Assembly (NCBI GenBank): GCA_937901165.1
Contig: CALCGS010000065.1
Coordinates: 1-13,151, forward strand
Length of the DNA: 13,151 nt
Direction: 5' to 3'
Source: an uncultured Alphaproteobacteria bacterium
Lineage (GTDB): Bacteria > Pseudomonadota > Alphaproteobacteria > Rs-D84
Shown here: one piece after another, positions 7,097 to 13,151 of the stretch
How the letters are laid out: the number at the start of each line of letters is the position of its first letter
Position numbering within the stretch: the first letter of the stretch is position 1
Notes under the pieces: generated by a model
The model's database searches: none
What the model was told of the DNA's origin: nothing
Seen by the model: the letters and a program-made list of their open reading frames with translations, nothing else
Made by a program: the position numbers and the translations under genes

Positions 7097-8440
7097 ATGT
7101 CTTTGATAAAAAAAATTTTGATTGCAAATCGTGGTGAAATCGCGTTGCGTATAATTCGTGCGTGTCGCGATATGGGGATTCGTACGGTTGCTGTATATTC
7201 GACGGCTGATAAAAATGCGATTCACACACAAATTGCGGACGAATCTGTTTGCATTGGGCCGGCGGCGGCCAAGGATTCTTATTTAAACGAATCGGCGATT
7301 TTAACTGCGGCATTACTTACTAATTCTGATGCGATTCATCCTGGGTATGGATTTTTATCTGAAAACGCTGGATTTGCACGCAAGGTTGAACAACATGGTA
7401 TGATTTGGATTGGACCATCACCTGATATGATTGTTAAAATGGGTGATAAAGTAAACGCAAAACAAACTGCGATTGCATGTGGTTTGCCGGTTGTTCCTGG
7501 GTCTGATGGTGCGGTTGAAACATTGGAAGATGCGTATGCTTGGGCGCAAAAAATTGGTTATCCTGTGATATTAAAGGCGGCATCCGGTGGTGGTGGTCGT
7601 GGTATTCGTGCGGTTATGGATGAATCTGAATTGCAAATGGCGTTTCAAACCACCAAGGCAGAGGCAAAATCCGGATTTGGTGATGACACATTGTATATGG
7701 AAAAATTATTATTGCATCCACGTCATATTGAATTTCAAATATTGGGCGACAAACATGGCAATGTTGTTGTGCTGGGGGAACGTGATTGTTCTTTACAGCG
7801 AAAAAATCAAAAGGTTATGGAAGAATGTCCGGCGGCAATACTGACACAAAAGCAACGCGATGATATGATTGAAATTTGCAAAAGTGCTGCGAAAAAAATG
7901 GGATATTTCAGTACTGGTACTTTTGAATTTATGTACGAAGACGGTAAATTTTATTTCTTGGAAGTAAATACCAGATTACAGGTTGAACATCCTGTGACTG
8001 AAATGGTTTACGGTATTGATTTGGTGCGTGAACAAATAAGAATTGCATCTGGGGAACGGTTGGGGTATTCGCAATCAAATCTTGTTCCGCATGGGCATGC
8101 GATTGAATTTCGTATAAATGCCGAAGACCCTGAAACATTTGTACCGAATCCTGGGACAATATCTTTGTATGCACCGTCTGGTGGGTTGGGGGTACGTGTT
8201 GATTCTGCGGTTTATACTGGATATACAATTCCGCCAAATTATGATTCTATGATTGCAAAATTGATTGTACATAATAGTTCTAGGACTTCGTGCATTATGC
8301 GTGCACACAGGGCGTTGGATGAATTTATTATCCAGGGTGTAAAAACCACAATTCCATTGCATCAAAAATTATTAAACAATCGTGATGTAAAACAATTAAA
8401 TTTTGATAATCATTGGTTGGAAGGATTTTTGAAAAAATAA
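7097..8440 (+). CDS. accC: Biotin carboxylase subunit of acetyl-CoA carboxylase
   Basis: A 447-residue ATP-grasp biotin carboxylase that carboxylates the biotin on AccB using ATP and bicarbonate. Seen are the N-terminal ILIANRGEIALRIIRA (8-23), HPGYGFLSENAGFA (81-94), the Gly-rich ATP loop ASGGGGRGIR (162-171), QKVMEECP with the catalytic-site Lys239, EVNTRLQVEHPVTE (289-302; E289, N291, R293) and EFRINAEDP with R339, which are all E. coli positions plus one. The length equals the standalone bacterial subunit (about 449 aa). A weak GAG at 7086-7088, inside the last accB codon, is the only ribosome site, so translational coupling to accB is likely. The carboxyltransferase genes accA and accD are elsewhere. 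Confidence 0.97.
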   Translation: MSLIKKILIANRGEIALRIIRACRDMGIRTVAVYSTADKNAIHTQIADESVCIGPAAAKDSYLNESAILTAALLTNSDAIHPGYGFLSENAGFARKVEQHGMIWIGPSPDMIVKMGDKVNAKQTAIACGLPVVPGSDGAVETLEDAYAWAQKIGYPVILKAASGGGGRGIRAVMDESELQMAFQTTKAEAKSGFGDDTLYMEKLLLHPRHIEFQILGDKHGNVVVLGERDCSLQRKNQKVMEECPAAILTQKQRDDMIEICKSAAKKMGYFSTGTFEFMYEDGKFYFLEVNTRLQVEHPVTEMVYGIDLVREQIRIASGERLGYSQSNLVPHGHAIEFRINAEDPETFVPNPGTISLYAPSGGLGVRVDSAVYTGYTIPPNYDSMIAKLIVHNSSRTSCIMRAHRALDEFIIQGVKTTIPLHQKLLNNRDVKQLNFDNHWLEGFLKK

Positions 8441-8480
8441 AAAATATCGCTAAAAAACATAATATTTTCAATAATTTAAT

Positions 8481-8637
8481 ACATAAAAAACCTTGGTTTT
8501 TTATGTACCCCCCTGGGGCAATTTTGATGATTTTACAAGAATCGCCAGAATGCCCGGAAATCTGGTAAAAAACAACAATGTTATAAAAATGCAAAATTAT
8601 CAAAAAAAGGGTTGGACAAAAACCAAGGTTTTTGACA
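8481..8637. repeat. Large imperfect foldback (candidate structured RNA or MITE-like element)
   Basis: Between accC and guaC, AAAAACCTTGGTTTTT (8486-8501) and its exact reverse complement (8618-8633) flank about 116 bases. Inside them, in nested order, CCC (8508-8510) can pair with GGG (8609-8611), 8522-8534 with 8593-8605 (13 bp, one G-U), and CCAGA (8545-8549) with TCTGG (8561-8565). Each end is also locally near-palindromic; the left end is a 12-bp inverted repeat, 8481-8492 with 8495-8506. No convincing reading frame is present. It may be a non-coding RNA, a 3'-UTR structure of accBC, or a small repeat element. The pairing is seen in the sequence; the role is unknown. Confidence 0.5.
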
Positions 8638-8660
8638 TATTAAACCATTGAAAGTATTGT
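8632..8660 (+). promoter_or_regulatory. Possible upstream promoter at the foldback edge
   Basis: TTGACA (8632-8637) overlaps the right arm of the foldback, and TATTGT (8655-8660) lies 17 bases downstream. If used, it would start near 8667, immediately at a terminator-like hairpin, so its output towards guaC is doubtful. Confidence 0.3.
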
Positions 8661-8665
8661 GTTTT

Positions 8666-8700
8666 TTGGCATTGTTTTTTTAACAATCCAATAATTTTTT
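8666..8700 (+). terminator. Possible terminator after accBC
   Basis: TTGG(C)ATTGTT pairs with AACAATCCAA (8666-8676 with 8682-8691, one bulged C, T5 loop), followed by TAATTTTTT. It lies about 225 bases past accC and is the best plus-strand terminator candidate in the accC-guaC gap; the stem is AT-rich and therefore weak. Confidence 0.4.
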
Positions 8701-8748
8701 CAAAATTGGCACGTATAAAATCAATAAAATAACACCTTGTTTTTATGG

Positions 8749-8779
8749 GTTGCATTATTTTTGCAACTTGAATTATAAT
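8749..8779 (+). promoter_or_regulatory. guaC promoter with an inverted repeat between -35 and -10
   Basis: TTGCAT (8750-8755), an 18-base spacer and a perfect TATAAT (8774-8779). The inverted repeat GTTGCA-N7-TGCAAC (8749-8767) covers the -35 box and most of the spacer, a placement typical of an operator. The guaC ribosome site AAGGAG (8792-8797) is 8 bases before ATG 8806. The promoter is fairly sure; the operator is inferred. Confidence 0.55.
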
Positions 8780-8805
8780 AAATGTGAATCTAAGGAGTTT
8801 GCATT

Positions 8806-9942
8806 ATGACACAAATATTACCAGAAACTTATCTTGATTATTCGGATATTTTAATTAAACCAAAAATGGGTATCAATTTAAATTCCAGAAAAGATGTCGA
8901 ATTAAACAGATTGTTCAAATTTAAACATGCTGGAACGCGTACCGGGTTGGGCGTTATGAATGCAAATATGGCAACGGTTGGTAATTTCGAAATCGCAAAA
9001 AAATTATTACAAGCAAATATGTTTGCTACGTTGCATAAACATTACAATTTGAATCAAATCGTTTCTTTTTTGCAAGATTGTAAACAAAATAATGTCAGTA
9101 CCGATAATTTATTTATAACTGTTGGATTGCGAAATGCTGATGAATCAATAAATTGTCTTAAAGAATTATCTAAAATAATGTATGACGATATGCCTTTGTG
9201 GAATACAAAAAATATTTGTATTGATGCACCAAATTTTTATATTCCAAAAGCACTTGATTTTTTGAAACGCATTCGCGATGAATTTCCAAATGCTTTGATT
9301 ATGGCGGGCAATATCGCAAGTAGCGACATTTGTCTTAAACTGCTTGATTATGCTGATATTATCAAGGCCGCAATTGGCAGTGGGTCTGCATGTACAACAA
9401 GAAAGCAAACTGGGGTTGGAACACCTATGGTGTCTTTGATTCTAGAATGTGCAGATGTTGTTCATTCGGTAAATGGGCATATATGTGCCGATGGTGGAAT
9501 TGTAAATATTGGCGATATATCAAAAGCTTTTTGCCTGAATTCTGATTTCGTTATGATTGGCGGTATGTTTGCAGGATGCGAAGAAGCCACTGGTGATATC
9601 GTGGAAAAACATTTTTTATCTGATGAAATCAATCCGGAAACACTGCAAAATATAATAGAAGTAAAAAAATATAAAAGATTTTATGGAATGTCGTCTGAAT
9701 ACGCAAACAATAAATTTGCCGGTGGTATGAGCAATTATAAAACATCAGAAGGTCGCGAACTTCTTATTCCATATACTGGTTCTGTTGATACGATTATCCA
9801 AGATATCAAAGGTGGTGTTGCGTCTTGCTGTACATATATTGGGGCAAAATCAACCAAGGGGATGTCAAAATGTTCTACTATTATCAAGGTACACAATCAA
9901 TTTAATAGAGTATTTGAAAAATACACCAATAAAATTTCGTGA
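8806..9942 (+). CDS. guaC: GMP reductase
   Basis: A 378-residue NADPH-dependent GMP reductase, an (alpha/beta)8 barrel of the IMPDH/GMPR family that deaminates GMP to IMP in purine salvage. Seen are YLDYSDILIKPK (9-20), SRKDVELNRLFKFKH (27-41), which marks GuaC rather than IMPDH, ANMATVGNF (53-61), the active-site loop GSGSACTTR (191-199) with nucleophile Cys196, CADGG (227-231), GGMFAG (252-257) and RFYGMSSEYA (291-300). There is no CBS pair, again arguing against IMPDH. The loop reads GSGSAC, where the E. coli enzyme has GPGSVC. The protein is about 30 residues longer than E. coli GuaC, with extra residues around 265-290 before the flap and around 120-135. It is monocistronic, between its own promoter and terminator. 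Confidence 0.9.
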   Translation: MTQILPETYLDYSDILIKPKMGINLNSRKDVELNRLFKFKHAGTRTGLGVMNANMATVGNFEIAKKLLQANMFATLHKHYNLNQIVSFLQDCKQNNVSTDNLFITVGLRNADESINCLKELSKIMYDDMPLWNTKNICIDAPNFYIPKALDFLKRIRDEFPNALIMAGNIASSDICLKLLDYADIIKAAIGSGSACTTRKQTGVGTPMVSLILECADVVHSVNGHICADGGIVNIGDISKAFCLNSDFVMIGGMFAGCEEATGDIVEKHFLSDEINPETLQNIIEVKKYKRFYGMSSEYANNKFAGGMSNYKTSEGRELLIPYTGSVDTIIQDIKGGVASCCTYIGAKSTKGMSKCSTIIKVHNQFNRVFEKYTNKIS

Positions 9943-9960
9943 TTATAAAAACACCCTTTA

Positions 9961-9986
9961 TTCCCCACCAAATGGTGGGGATTTTT
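9961..9986 (+). terminator. Intrinsic terminator of guaC
   Basis: CCCCACC / GGTGGGG (9963-9969 with 9974-9980, AAAT loop), followed by ATTTTT. It lies 20 bases after the guaC stop. Its last Ts are the first bases of the -35 box of the helicase promoter. Confidence 0.9.
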
Positions 9987-10013
9987 GCATTCGTGCTTAT
10001 TTTGTGGTATAAT
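9985..10013 (+). promoter_or_regulatory. Extended -10 promoter of the DEAH helicase gene
   Basis: TTGCAT (9985-9990), a 17-base spacer and a perfect TATAAT (10008-10013) preceded by TGG (extended -10). The ribosome site AAGGA (10021-10025) is 8 bases before ATG 10034. The -10 surroundings (TTTTGTGGTATAAT) resemble those of the accB promoter. Confidence 0.72.
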
Positions 10014-10033
10014 GTTATAAAAGGAAAATTGAA

Positions 10034-12193
10034 ATGGATTTAACAGATGTACAACTTTTGCGTAGGGGAATTTCTGAAAAATTAAAATCAAAATTTGAAC
10101 GCGAAAAATTACGTGATAAACAGGTGGATGCTTTTAAAGCACTGGTTTCTGATAAATTTACAGACGAACAAATTTCGCACTGTTATTTCAAGTTGCCAAC
10201 CGGATTTGGTAAAACAGTTATGTTTGCACATATGGTAGATGCTTATTTCGATGCAATCAAATCCACCAGTGTAAAACGTCAAAAAATTATTATCATTGTT
10301 CCAAGATTAAATTTGATAAAGCAAACCAAGGATAAACTGATTGAACATGTTGGAGTAAGTGCAACAGAATATAGTGGACGAAAAAAAGATACAGATTGCG
10401 ATGTCATTATTACAACTTATGATTCTTTGAAAAACTTATTTGGTATCGTTGATTTTAATGATGTTGGTTTGATATTCGCAGACGAAGCACATCATATGCT
10501 TGGCGAAAAGATTTCAAAACAATTAGAGTTTTATAATAAATTTGTGCCAATAATTGGATTTACCGCAACACCTGAATATGAATCAAGTCGTGCAGTTGCA
10601 AATATGTTAAATACTGAAATATTTTCAATGAATATTCCTGATGCGGTTACGGCTGGCGTTTTGGCACCTGTGAAAAACGTTTTGTATCGTTCAAGTATTG
10701 TTTGTGATTTATCGACCGTTCCGGCAACATCCAGTGGGGATTATGATTATGATAAAATTGTTACAAAAATAAGTCCTGATACATTGGCAGCCGAAATTGC
10801 ACGCATTTATGCCAATGGATGTGATGAACAAACAGGAACTGAATTCAAAACATTAAAAACTATTATAAATTGCCCAAATACAAAAATCGCAAATTTACAG
10901 GCGACAAAAATAAACGAAATTATGGGGCGTAATGTTGCAATTTCACTGCACAAGGTTGGTATAAGTGATAAAGAATTTGAAAAAATGCAAGATAAATTTA
11001 TTGCTGGGGAATACATTGTTGCGTGCCAGGTTGGAACCATGACCGAGGGTTTTGATGACCAAACGGTTTCATTGTGTATAAATTATCCAATGCGTTCACG
11101 GGTCAAGGCAGAACAATGTGCCGGCCGCGTTATACGAATAAATGAAGCCGATCCGAAAAAAGTCGCATTTGTTGTGGACACTATATTCCGTGCCACACCT
11201 GATGAAAAGATAGAAGATGTATTATACACAGCATCACGTGCACAACAGGTTTTATTTAAAGATATTGCTGATGGTAATATTGTATTGTATCCAAAAGATT
11301 TTAATAACCGTAATGCCGGTTTAAACGATGAAAAAAAACGCACACATGTGGAATTTGTTGATTTTGATTTAATCACAGATAGCACAACATTGATTGAATT
11401 AAATCACAAGACAATGGAACGCATGGCGGACGAATTTATTCCACAGAAAACTGATGAATGGTTGTCTGCTAATGATTTAATGAAAAATCCAGATTTTCCA
11501 AGTGGACGCAACACAATCATCAACAATGCATTAAATGATTTGGAACACGACCCAGAATTTGAGGGTTTTATACAAAATATGAAATGTAGTGGTCAAATTG
11601 CAAAATGCATACATAAAAGCAAGATACAGGCATTTGCAAATCGTGCCGGTTTTATAAAAGCACCACAGAAAACTGATGAATGGTTGTCTGCTAATGATTT
11701 AATGAAAAATCCAGATTTTCCAAGTGGACGCAACACAATCATCAACAATGCATTAAATGATTTGGAACACGACCCAGAATTTGAGGGTTTTATACAAAAT
11801 ATGAAATGTAGTGGTCAAATTGCAAAATGCATACATAAAAGCAAGATACAGGCATTTGCAAATCGTGCCGGTTTTATAAAAACACCACAGAAAACTGATG
11901 AATGGTTGTCTGCCGTGGATTTAAAAAAAGACCACGATTTTCCAAGTGGAGATTCAAAAAACATCAAAAAAGCATTAAATGATTTGGAACACGACCCAGA
12001 ATTTGAGGTTTTTATACAAAATATGAAAAGTAGAGGTAACATTGCAAAATGCATACATAAAAGCAAGATACAGGCATTTGCAAATCGTATTAAAAGTAAA
12101 AATTTGCGTATCGGCACAAAAAAACTTAAATCTGTGAATGATGCAAATGATATAAAAAAACAAATCATACCAGAAAATCAACACGAAATGTGA
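10034..12193 (+). CDS. Orphan SF2 DEAH helicase with three C-terminal 74-aa repeat modules
   Basis: A 719-residue superfamily 2 helicase/translocase. RecA-like domain 1 has Walker A LPTGFGKT (54-61), motif Ia VPRLNLIKQ (89-97), DEAH (150-153) and FTATP (176-180); domain 2 has TEGFD (337-341) and QCAGRVIR (361-368). This resembles the ResIII-type helicases of restriction and repair enzymes such as RadD, but no nuclease, methylase or zinc ribbon is visible. The C-terminus (470-685) holds three modules starting PQKTDEWLSA; the first two are identical except at their last residue, the third is diverged. Each module looks helical, with a helix-turn-helix-like stretch (SGRNTIINNALNDL) and a C-x6-C-x-H group that is not kept in the third. 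The tail (686-719) is basic. The gene stands alone with its own promoter, next to tRNA-Ser, suggesting an accessory locus. Helicase call sure; role (defence, repair or mobile-element function) unknown. Confidence 0.88.
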   Translation: MDLTDVQLLRRGISEKLKSKFEREKLRDKQVDAFKALVSDKFTDEQISHCYFKLPTGFGKTVMFAHMVDAYFDAIKSTSVKRQKIIIIVPRLNLIKQTKDKLIEHVGVSATEYSGRKKDTDCDVIITTYDSLKNLFGIVDFNDVGLIFADEAHHMLGEKISKQLEFYNKFVPIIGFTATPEYESSRAVANMLNTEIFSMNIPDAVTAGVLAPVKNVLYRSSIVCDLSTVPATSSGDYDYDKIVTKISPDTLAAEIARIYANGCDEQTGTEFKTLKTIINCPNTKIANLQATKINEIMGRNVAISLHKVGISDKEFEKMQDKFIAGEYIVACQVGTMTEGFDDQTVSLCINYPMRSRVKAEQCAGRVIRINEADPKKVAFVVDTIFRATPDEKIEDVLYTASRAQQVLFKDIADGNIVLYPKDFNNRNAGLNDEKKRTHVEFVDFDLITDSTTLIELNHKTMERMADEFIPQKTDEWLSANDLMKNPDFPSGRNTIINNALNDLEHDPEFEGFIQNMKCSGQIAKCIHKSKIQAFANRAGFIKAPQKTDEWLSANDLMKNPDFPSGRNTIINNALNDLEHDPEFEGFIQNMKCSGQIAKCIHKSKIQAFANRAGFIKTPQKTDEWLSAVDLKKDHDFPSGDSKNIKKALNDLEHDPEFEVFIQNMKSRGNIAKCIHKSKIQAFANRIKSKNLRIGTKKLKSVNDANDIKKQIIPENQHEM
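11441..12088 (+). repeat. Three tandem 222-bp in-frame repeats in the helicase gene
   Basis: Unit 1 is 11441-11662, unit 2 is 11663-11884, and unit 3 is 11885-12088 (its conserved part). Units 1 and 2 are identical over 219 bp and differ at one base of the last codon (g11660 against a11882). Unit 3 has the same frame and long identical blocks but differs from unit 2 at 15 codons; 14 change the amino acid and 1 (gct/gcc) is silent. The changes cluster after FPSG and around MK..G. The duplication of units 1 and 2 must be recent. Confidence 0.97.
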
Positions 12194-12292
12194 TAATAAA
12201 GTTTTTGGGTATAAAAAGTGTGGAAAAACGGTTATTACCCTGTGAACCTGCAACTTACGTTACTGAACGTTTCTATACGCTTATCATATCCA
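12194..12292. other. Gap between helicase gene and terminator/tRNA-Ser
   Basis: About 100 bases with no gene, promoter or repeat that can be supported. An open frame that starts in the helicase stop region and runs through the tRNA is not credible. Confidence 0.5.
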
Positions 12293-12331
12293 CCATAAAA
12301 AAACACCGCCAAATGGCGGGTATTTTTATGG
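12293..12331. terminator. Bidirectional terminator between helicase gene and tRNA-Ser
   Basis: The core stem CCGCC / GGCGG (12306-12310 with 12315-12319, AAAT loop) is flanked by A7 on the left and T5 on the right. The outer CCATAAAAA / TTTTTATGG makes a near-palindrome of 39 bases. On the minus strand it ends the tRNA in seven T (12303-12297); on the plus strand it can end the helicase transcript. Its right end overlaps the encoded tRNA CCA. Confidence 0.8.
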
Positions 12332-12419
12332 CGGAGACGAAGGGATTCGAACCCTTGATACCCTTGCGGGTATACCACATTTCCAATGTGGCGCACTAGA
12401 CCAACTATGCGACGTCTCC
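12329..12419 (-). tRNA. tRNA-Ser (anticodon GGA)
   Basis: Minus strand, 91 bases with the CCA end encoded (12331-12329). The acceptor stem is GGAGACG / CGTCTCC with discriminator G. The D arm is GCA...TGC. The anticodon arm is CCACA-TTGGAAA-TGTGG, giving GGA at 12384-12382, which reads UCC and UCU. The long variable arm ATACCC-GCAA-GGGTAT is diagnostic of serine tRNA, and the T arm is AAGGG-TTCGAAT-CCCTT. All stems pair. A TATAGT (12429-12424) just upstream could be the -10 box, but no -35 box is visible at 16-18 bases from it. Confidence 0.97.
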
Positions 12420-12424
12420 TGTGA

Positions 12425-13151
12425 CTATATTATTGTTGGAAGTGTTATTTCTTCATTAGGTATTACCTTAAATGAATCAATAGATCCACTTGCTCCATTT
12501 GCATCAAATGATACTGAAAGTTTCTTAACAAAATCAACTTCAATTTTAACATCATGACTTGGCATTGTATAAGAAAAACTATTATCAGTTAAAGTAACCT
12601 TAGTATTATCTACTAATACTTTATCTATTGCATAGTTTTCATTATCAAAGTCATTAACACCTATACTAAACTCTGTATTAAAATCAATTGTGTCAACATG
12701 TATTTTACCATTAACTATAACAACGGGTTTTAAGTTAGCTTCAGGATAGTTAGTATCGAATGTTAATTCATAAGCATTAATAAGCCACATAGCTTTTACT
12801 GCTAAATCAGCTGTTACTTTTACCTTATCACCTGCTTTGTATGATGTACCATTGATATCCCATCCGTCAAATGAATAACCATCTCTTTCAAATGTGTTTA
12901 CTGGTAATGTTATTTCTTCGTTAGGTAATACCTTAACAATGTCCATTGTTCCACTAGCGCCATTAGCGTCGAATGTTATTTCATTTTGTACTTTTTCGAA
13001 GTTTGTAAATCTTTCTGATGGTTTATGAGAAAATTCCATATATGTTTCCCCTGATTTTATGTTTCTTAATTGGATTATCAAAGGTCTTCTTGTTACTATT
13101 CCTGTTCCTTTTGGTAAAAATACTTTTCCTACTATGCTTTCTATTATTGAA
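12425..13151 (-). CDS. Partial frame: dynamin-like GTPase segment joined to InlB-type B-repeats (possible chimera)
   Basis: An open frame running off the right edge; 241 residues are visible from 13150 to the TAG at 12427-12425. Residues 1-58 match the start of eukaryotic dynamin GTPases just after the Walker A region: a SIIESIVG helix, then FLPKGTGIVTRRPL (11-24), the dynamin G2/switch I signature, and an EFSHKPSERFTNFEKVQNEI region. At residue 58-59 it passes without a break into a Listeria-Bacteroides (InlB B) repeat: FDANGASG (60-67), GYSFDGW, ending AMW near 122. A divergent repeat-like domain (about 125-210, SYTMPSHDV) follows, then a second B-repeat cut off as EITLPTII-stop. The rest of the GTPase (DLPG, TKLD) is missing, so no working dynamin is made. 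Codons ATA and AGA are favoured. The stop lies 5 bases from tRNA-Ser. A chimeric assembly or foreign insertion is more likely than a native gene. Confidence 0.6.
   Translation of the reverse strand, partial: SIIESIVGKVFLPKGTGIVTRRPLIIQLRNIKSGETYMEFSHKPSERFTNFEKVQNEITFDANGASGTMDIVKVLPNEEITLPVNTFERDGYSFDGWDINGTSYKAGDKVKVTADLAVKAMWLINAYELTFDTNYPEANLKPVVIVNGKIHVDTIDFNTEFSIGVNDFDNENYAIDKVLVDNTKVTLTDNSFSYTMPSHDVKIEVDFVKKLSVSFDANGASGSIDSFKVIPNEEITLPTII

Noticed and set aside
8541..8570. 4.5S/SRP RNA, suggested by a CCCGGAAA loop
   Set aside because: The flanking stem is only 5 bp and the conserved SRP helix 8 sequence is absent.
8328..8603. 91-aa minus-strand open frame covering the accC end and the foldback
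   Set aside because: It overlaps accC in antisense, low-complexity AT-rich residues, no ribosome site; the DNA is better explained by the foldback.
11441..12106. Diversity-generating retroelement target
   Set aside because: Differences between units are not limited to adenines, no reverse transcriptase or template repeat is in the window, and two units are identical.
11441..12106. CRISPR array
   Set aside because: The repeats are 222 bp, directly adjacent without spacers, and in frame within a protein.
12332..12360. Integration (att) duplicate of the tRNA-Ser 3' end
   Set aside because: No second copy of the tRNA 3' sequence was seen in the window and no integrase gene is present.
12190..12399. 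69-aa plus-strand open frame
   Set aside because: It runs through the terminator and the antisense of tRNA-Ser, and has no homology or ribosome site of note.

Overview
The window looks like a piece of chromosome from an AT-rich, probably host-associated bacterium, most likely an alphaproteobacterium. The short Der (446 aa), the form of YbaB, the short RnpA, the AccB biotin site EAMKTFN, and the accB-accC pair all fit this. The taxon is an inference; no 16S or other decisive marker is present. Coding density is high, promoters are of sigma-70 type, and most units end in compact intrinsic terminators.

Layout. (1) 1-2746, minus strand: a nucleoid/RNA unit, pnp (PNPase) then ybaB, with a promoter, a leader hairpin, an intergenic hairpin and a terminator. 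(2) 2747-3393, minus strand: a Yip1-like membrane protein, divergent from der (EngA) at 3416-4756, plus strand; their promoters overlap in one symmetrical TATAATTATA box. (3) der converges on mreB (minus strand, 4832-5881) across a shared bidirectional terminator; mreC and mreD are not next to mreB. (4) 6006-6588: rnpA overlapping yidD, with no rpmH in front and no visible leader. (5) 6645-8440: accB-accC, the biotin carrier and biotin carboxylase of acetyl-CoA carboxylase, behind a strong extended -10 promoter. (6) 8441-8805: a 365-base gap holding a large imperfect foldback (about 150 nt, nested stems), a possible terminator and the guaC promoter. (7) 8806-9942: GMP reductase (guaC), with its own terminator. 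(8) 10034-12193: an orphan SF2 DEAH helicase whose C-terminus carries three 74-residue modules. Two modules are identical in DNA (222-bp period, one base different); the third differs almost only at amino-acid-changing sites. (9) tRNA-Ser(GGA), minus strand, 12329-12419. (10) 12425-13151, minus strand: an open frame unlike the rest. It starts off-window with a eukaryote-like dynamin GTPase segment, passes directly into InlB/Listeria-Bacteroides type repeats, and stops mid-repeat 5 bases from the tRNA.

Regions 1-7 are housekeeping genes in short, independently promoted units: RNA turnover, ribosome assembly, cell shape, tRNA processing and membrane insertion, lipid synthesis, and purine salvage. 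The accessory part is 10 kb to the right end. The two most notable items are the recently expanded helicase repeat modules and the dynamin/B-repeat frame abutting tRNA-Ser. The latter is either a chimeric assembly join or foreign DNA.
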